Source: Methylobacillus flagellatus_A
GTDB taxonomy: Bacteria; Pseudomonadota; Gammaproteobacteria; Burkholderiales; Methylophilaceae
Reading direction: 5' to 3' (one strand)
Assembly (NCBI RefSeq): GCF_031344055.1
Contig: NZ_JADBEN010000003.1
Length of the DNA stretch: 64,000 nucleotides
Every line of letters begins with the position of its first letter. Position 1 is the first letter of the stretch. The position numbers and the translations under genes were made by a program. The notes beneath the pieces are model-generated. The model searched no databases and was not told where the DNA came from. It saw only the letters and a program-made list of their open reading frames with translations. Of this stretch, positions 61,601-64,000 are shown piece after piece.

Positions 61601-62228
61601 CCCCGCCCTGGCCGAAGCGTTTGCCGGGCTGCATGCCGATATCCGCGTCGTCAAGAACCGCTTGCCCGTCAGTTGGTGGAAAGACCTGCAAACCCTGCGC
61701 CGCACCGCGGCAAAGCCTCGCGTGGGCTGGGCCGGAGGCAACAGCCATACCGGGGATCTGGAACTGATCGCCGATGTGGTCAAGGAACTGGCGGACGAGG
61801 TGGAGTGGGTGTTCTTCGGCATGTGCCCGGAAATGCTGCGCCCCTACGTGCATGAATTTCATGGCGGGGTCGCCATCGACAAATACCCGTCAGCCCTGGC
61901 CGGCCTGAATCTCGACCTTGCCTTGGCACCGGTCGAGCAGAACCTGTTCAATGAGTGCAAAAGCAACCTGCGCCTGCTGGAATACGGCGCATGCGGCTTT
62001 CCTGTCATTTGCAGCGACATCCGTTGCTACCAGGAGGACAACCTGCCCGTCACCCGGGTGAAGAACCGCTTCCGCGACTGGGTGGATGCCATCCGCACGC
62101 ATATTGCAGACCTGGATGCGGCAGCCGAGGCGGGGGATGCGTTGCGCCAGGAAGTGCTCAGCAACTGGATGCTGGAAGGAGAGCACCTATACCACTGGCG
62201 CCGCGCCTGGTTGCCGGACGGCGATTAA
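58695..62228 (+). CDS. Multi-domain glycosyltransferase (GT2 + GT2-like + GT2 + GT4-like)
   Basis: An 1177-residue protein with four modules. About 1-240 is an active-looking GT2 (LVSIVVPAYKITYLTRTLRS, IVICDDGTS, KLLHDDDMLEPD). About 330-530 is a weaker GT-A-like stretch (RIAVMLLDRAGSAEAIENTL, WVLLAEAGSDF). About 565-800 is a second GT2 (SVSILVIVKDRLPQVQRCLE, VLLLDHGN, FLLWLGDGAGIL with the metal site altered). About 840-1177 is GT-B/GT4-like (HHADPYGCGHYRVIQPL, PRVGWAGGNSHTGDLELIAD, RLLEYGACGFPVICSD). It would polymerise or extend the glycan by several linkages. AAAAAGG precedes the ATG. It is the last gene of the island, after a 129-bp gap. Confidence 0.85.
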   Translation: MADRFPLVSIVVPAYKITYLTRTLRSVLEQTYPALEIVICDDGTSVYVAEIADTVQADTTIPVRYFKNESSLGEYGSTARGIRLAQGKYIKLLHDDDMLEPDCIAELVAAFENEANVTLASSRRQRIDGDGEPLPDILPTCFPFSGDVLIDGKELVSFLGDHTINFIGEPSCILARRDDLLAIADELMSLNGTLIHWVGDLALYAKLLQRGNLAFLAKPLTKFRVSSAQFSQVGRDQVGIGDKGHADFRKAIRDLGWYRTSGDNKLVGVAPITQLKARVFKPVNLLAALHRAAGLGSVSLANWMGIRRPTTVQQGLIDQHLAAQQGGPRIAVMLLDRAGSAEAIENTLSSLQEGNLYRNLEIWVLSPLTLPDLAVKAKVVALDPGGNSAIAINGAIAETQAEWVLLAEAGSDFMPSGLLIAALDLPTLPASCHAAYADDIIRLEDNELGLNLRPDLNLDLLLSFPASMSPHWLFRRTSLIEQGGFSATSGRAFELEYQLRLIEQLGLGSIAHISEPLLIGQQLDLQAYPEEQAVIAQHLAARGYEQPVVHSHLPRCYAIDYGHAQQPSVSILVIVKDRLPQVQRCLETLLEHTSYPNYEVLLLDHGNQAADIRNWLAGIESMALPQLRVLRFDAGIAREALCNQAAQHAHGDFLLWLGDGAGILNQDWLQQLLNHGLRPEVGAVGGKLLSADGKIRHAGLLLGLNGPAGRAFEGLSHDEGGYMQRLQVDQQYSALSRECLLLRRELFLQAGGFDEDPLLSRWCDADLCLKLQQAGFLNVWTPRVTLLMDMPAAAAASAREEDAMYARWLPVLARDPAYNPGFSVKAEPGFKLAEPSLSWRPLQAWKPLPAILAHHADPYGCGHYRVIQPLIAMRAAALIDGTISGDLLSPVELERYQPDAVVLQRQTTEDRVEAIRRIKAFSQAFKVYELDDYLPNLPMKSMYRKHVTKDAVKALRQGLGFVDRFVVSTPALAEAFAGLHADIRVVKNRLPVSWWKDLQTLRRTAAKPRVGWAGGNSHTGDLELIADVVKELADEVEWVFFGMCPEMLRPYVHEFHGGVAIDKYPSALAGLNLDLALAPVEQNLFNECKSNLRLLEYGACGFPVICSDIRCYQEDNLPVTRVKNRFRDWVDAIRTHIADLDAAAEAGDALRQEVLSNWMLEGEHLYHWRRAWLPDGD

Positions 62229-62241
62229 CGTCGGCGCATCG

Positions 62242-62269
62242 TTGCATGTCAGTGCATGCTGACATGCAA
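62242..62269. terminator. 11-bp perfect hairpin after the glycan island
   Basis: TTGCATGTCAG (62242-62252) and CTGACATGCAA (62259-62269) pair perfectly around a TGCATG loop, 13 bases after the last island gene. No T-run follows, so it may terminate with help of a factor or protect the 3' end of a very long message. Confidence 0.5.
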
Positions 62270-62372
62270 TTCATCCTCATCCCGACTCTCTCCGAGCCGC
62301 ACGTGCTCTACCATGGTTACCAGATGAATCGCCATGCGATTTTCTACTGAACAATTCAACAAGGAGTACACC

Positions 62373-62579
62373 ATGAACTGGGATCAAGTAGAAGGTAACT
62401 GGAAGCAACTCAAGGGCAAGGTGCGCCAGCAGTGGGGCAAGCTCACCGACGACCAATTCGAGCAAATCAAGGGCAACCGCGAAATGTTGTCCGGCAAGTT
62501 GCAGGAACTCTATGGCATCTCCAAGGAAGAAGCGGAGAAGCAAATCGAGTCCTTCAACAAGAGCTGTACCAAACACTAG
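62373..62579 (+). CDS. CsbD-family stress protein
   Basis: A 68-residue hydrophilic protein of the CsbD family: MNWDQVEGNWKQLKGKVRQQ followed by WGKLTDDQFEQIKGNREMLSGKLQ. In Bacillus CsbD is a sigma-B general stress protein, and proteobacterial homologs (YjbJ) are stationary-phase induced; the molecular function is unknown. The ATG at 62373 follows AAGGAG. It is monocistronic, with its own terminator. Confidence 0.92.
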   Translation: MNWDQVEGNWKQLKGKVRQQWGKLTDDQFEQIKGNREMLSGKLQELYGISKEEAEKQIESFNKSCTKH

Positions 62580-62622
62580 TCAAATAGTGTGATTTGATTC
62601 TCCTCTAGTAATACTCCCTCTG

Positions 62623-62644
62623 CCGGCCTTTTGGCCGGTTTTTT
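62623..62644 (+). terminator. Rho-independent terminator after csbD-like gene
   Basis: CCGGCC (62623-62628), TTTT loop, GGCCGG (62633-62638), then six T residues (62639-62644), 43 bases after the stop codon. Confidence 0.9.
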
Positions 62645-62703
62645 CTTGTTGATGGTCTGGGTTTTGCTTAAGTATCATCATAAGAATTTACCGAGTCTCG
62701 CCC

Positions 62704-63687
62704 ATGGCCTTGCCCAGCTTCAGCTATCTACAATGCAGTTTTGCCGGAATGGATTTCATCCTGCGTATCGAGTCCAGGTTGTTGTCGCCCGCAATCCTTT
62801 CCGGCAACCGCATTCTCAAGACCATGCCAGCTCCCGCATTCTGCCAGGCCGTTCCGGCAGAATATTTCGAAGCGATCGAAGGCAATAAACTCTACAAACT
62901 GGCTTATTACCTGGAAAATCTTTCGTCGCTGCCGCCTGCCAAGCGTATCTGGAGTTATGGCTCAGCCCAGTCCAATGCCATGCTGGCCTTGAGTGCACTC
63001 GCACAACTCATGGGCACGGAATTTCATTACGTATTGCCGTATATCGCCGACGAGCTGAAAACGCAGCCCAAGGGCAACCTGGCCTTGGCATTGGATCGCG
63101 GCATGCAATTGCATATCGACAGCAAACTGTACCGCCGCATGACGCAGCAGGCGTTCGTGCCAGGCGATGATGAATGGATATTCGCCGAGGGAGCCAACCA
63201 TGCGCATGCGGCGCACGGCTTCGGATACCTGGGCAATGAAATTGCTGAGGTGGGCAATACATTGGAGTTCCGCCAGGTATTCCTGCCGTCAGGAACCGGG
63301 ACCAGCGCATGCCATTTGGCCGCCTTGATGCCAGAAATAGCGGTGACGACGACGCCGGTTTATGGCGATACGCCCTATCTGCAGCAGGTGTTCTCAACCC
63401 TGCCGCAGCAAAACCATCCTGCCATCCTGACACATGAGCCGCACTACCGCTTTGGCTCGCTATACCGCGAGCTGTGGGAGTTGCAGGCCGAACTGGCGAC
63501 AGAAACCGGCATCAGTTTCGACCTGCTGTACGACTTGCCGGCCTGGGCCTGCATCCTGCAACACCGCGAGCATTTCAAGCAGCCCTGGCTTTACCTGCAC
63601 CAGGGCGGCATGAAGGGCAGCGCCACCATGCGTGAACGCTATGTCAGGATGTTCGGGGCGGAGCGGCCCGTCAAGGTAGGCGCCTGA
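62704..63687 (+). CDS. PLP-dependent ACC deaminase / D-cysteine desulfhydrase family protein
   Basis: A 327-residue fold-type II PLP enzyme. The PLP Lys is in EGNKLYKLAYYL (about residues 58-69), the SAQSNAM motif near 82-88 binds the substrate carboxylate, and the Gly-rich phosphate loop is LPSGTGTSA near 199. Substrate could be D-cysteine, 1-aminocyclopropane-1-carboxylate or another amino acid; the sequence does not decide. It is convergent with a TonB-dependent receptor gene one base away. Confidence 0.87.
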   Translation: MALPSFSYLQCSFAGMDFILRIESRLLSPAILSGNRILKTMPAPAFCQAVPAEYFEAIEGNKLYKLAYYLENLSSLPPAKRIWSYGSAQSNAMLALSALAQLMGTEFHYVLPYIADELKTQPKGNLALALDRGMQLHIDSKLYRRMTQQAFVPGDDEWIFAEGANHAHAAHGFGYLGNEIAEVGNTLEFRQVFLPSGTGTSACHLAALMPEIAVTTTPVYGDTPYLQQVFSTLPQQNHPAILTHEPHYRFGSLYRELWELQAELATETGISFDLLYDLPAWACILQHREHFKQPWLYLHQGGMKGSATMRERYVRMFGAERPVKVGA

Positions 63688-64000
63688 TCAGAAATCCAAG
63701 GTCAGGCCCAGGTTGACCGAGCGGCCCATGCCGGCCAACGCGCTCATTGGGCCTGCAGCATTCTCCGCTTTCCAATTTGCATAGCTCACGCCGCCGGCGG
63801 GCAACAGATAGTAGCGGTCAAACAGGTTGGTCACGCTGAAATCGAGACGGGCCTTCTGCCATTGGTAGCTGCTACGCAGGTCCACCAAGGTATAACCGCC
63901 TGTTTCAGGCTCGAAACGCGCATCGTCGACGCGTGTCTTGCTGTCGATGAACTGCACATCGATGCCATTCGACCAGGGCCCCTTCTTCTGCTCCAGGCTG
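63688..64000 (-). CDS. TonB-dependent outer-membrane receptor, C-terminal part (runs off the window)
   Basis: The frame is open through the right edge of the window; at least 103 residues are visible. They contain the final beta strands of a TonB-dependent barrel: YTLVDLRSSYQWQKARLDFS, VTNLFDRYYLLPAGG and a terminal MGRSVNLGLTLDF ending in Phe, the outer-membrane insertion signal. The substrate (siderophore, metal or other) is not visible. A GTG at 63957 is not the true start, since homologous barrel sequence continues upstream of it. Confidence 0.9.
   Translation of the reverse strand, partial: SLEQKKGPWSNGIDVQFIDSKTRVDDARFEPETGGYTLVDLRSSYQWQKARLDFSVTNLFDRYYLLPAGGVSYANWKAENAAGPMSALAGMGRSVNLGLTLDF

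Noticed and set aside
1..64000. tRNA, rRNA, CRISPR array, prophage or intact insertion sequence
   Set aside because: No tRNA cloverleaf, direct-repeat/spacer array, integrase or transposase was recognised. The only mobile-like features are the short palindromic repeats.

Overview
The window looks like chromosomal DNA of a high-GC betaproteobacterium, most plausibly a methylotroph of the Methylophilaceae type (Methylobacillus/Methylovorus-like). The pointers are a 6-phosphogluconate dehydrogenase (gnd), a 23-codon pqqA for the PQQ cofactor precursor, and a sucrose cassette (fructokinase, fused sucrose-phosphate synthase/phosphatase, amylosucrase) of the kind known from methylotrophs. This assignment is inference; no rRNA, tRNA or methanol dehydrogenase gene is present to prove it.

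Layout. 0-4.7 kb: gnd, small conserved and secreted proteins (PsiF repeats), a dienelactone-hydrolase-like enzyme and a DUF2235 hydrolase. 4.8-10.8 kb: sucrose operon ending in an MscS channel. 10.9-17.6 kb: ProQ-like RNA chaperone, then a Nudix hydrolase and a MocA-like cytidylyltransferase converging on xdhC-iorB-iorA, a Tat-exported molybdenum hydroxylase with its maturation factor, and a divergent LysR regulator. 17.6-26 kb: MFS transporter, VanZ-like protein, GNAT acetyltransferase, a diguanylate cyclase and a 1237-residue THI5-PAS-GAF-PAS-GGDEF-EAL sensor. 26.2-30.8 kb: a 2OG-Fe(II) dioxygenase and an ArsR-Aas-LplT phospholipid-remodelling operon. 30.8-36.4 kb: entericidin, orphan pqqA, LysR/DoxX/DOPA-dioxygenase, mltA, apaG, thiG-thiS.

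36.7-62.2 kb is one co-directional, tightly coupled glycan island. It begins with a TPR/O-GlcNAc-transferase-like protein. A DegT aminotransferase, an acyl carrier protein, a KAS III, two SDRs, two hexapeptide acyltransferases and a Rieske oxygenase follow: an apparent pathway for an acyl-modified amino sugar. Next come a glycosyltransferase, a metallo-beta-lactamase/GT2 fusion, a CMP-sugar synthetase with a 2-hydroxyacid dehydrogenase and an SDR, two sialyltransferase-like (GNGPSLK) proteins, a GT4-FkbM-FkbM protein, a methyltransferase and a 1177-residue multi-glycosyltransferase. The first half resembles flagellin glycosylation islands of Pseudomonas; the second half is much less familiar and is the best candidate here for an undescribed system.

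62.3-64 kb: CsbD-like protein, a PLP-dependent ACC-deaminase/D-cysteine-desulfhydrase-like enzyme and the 3' end of a TonB-dependent receptor.

A family of about 90-120 bp palindromic interspersed repeats occurs at five gene borders (4.7, 12.6, 26.1, 32.7 and 33.6 kb). One copy lies against an apparent frameshift at the end of a doxX gene.
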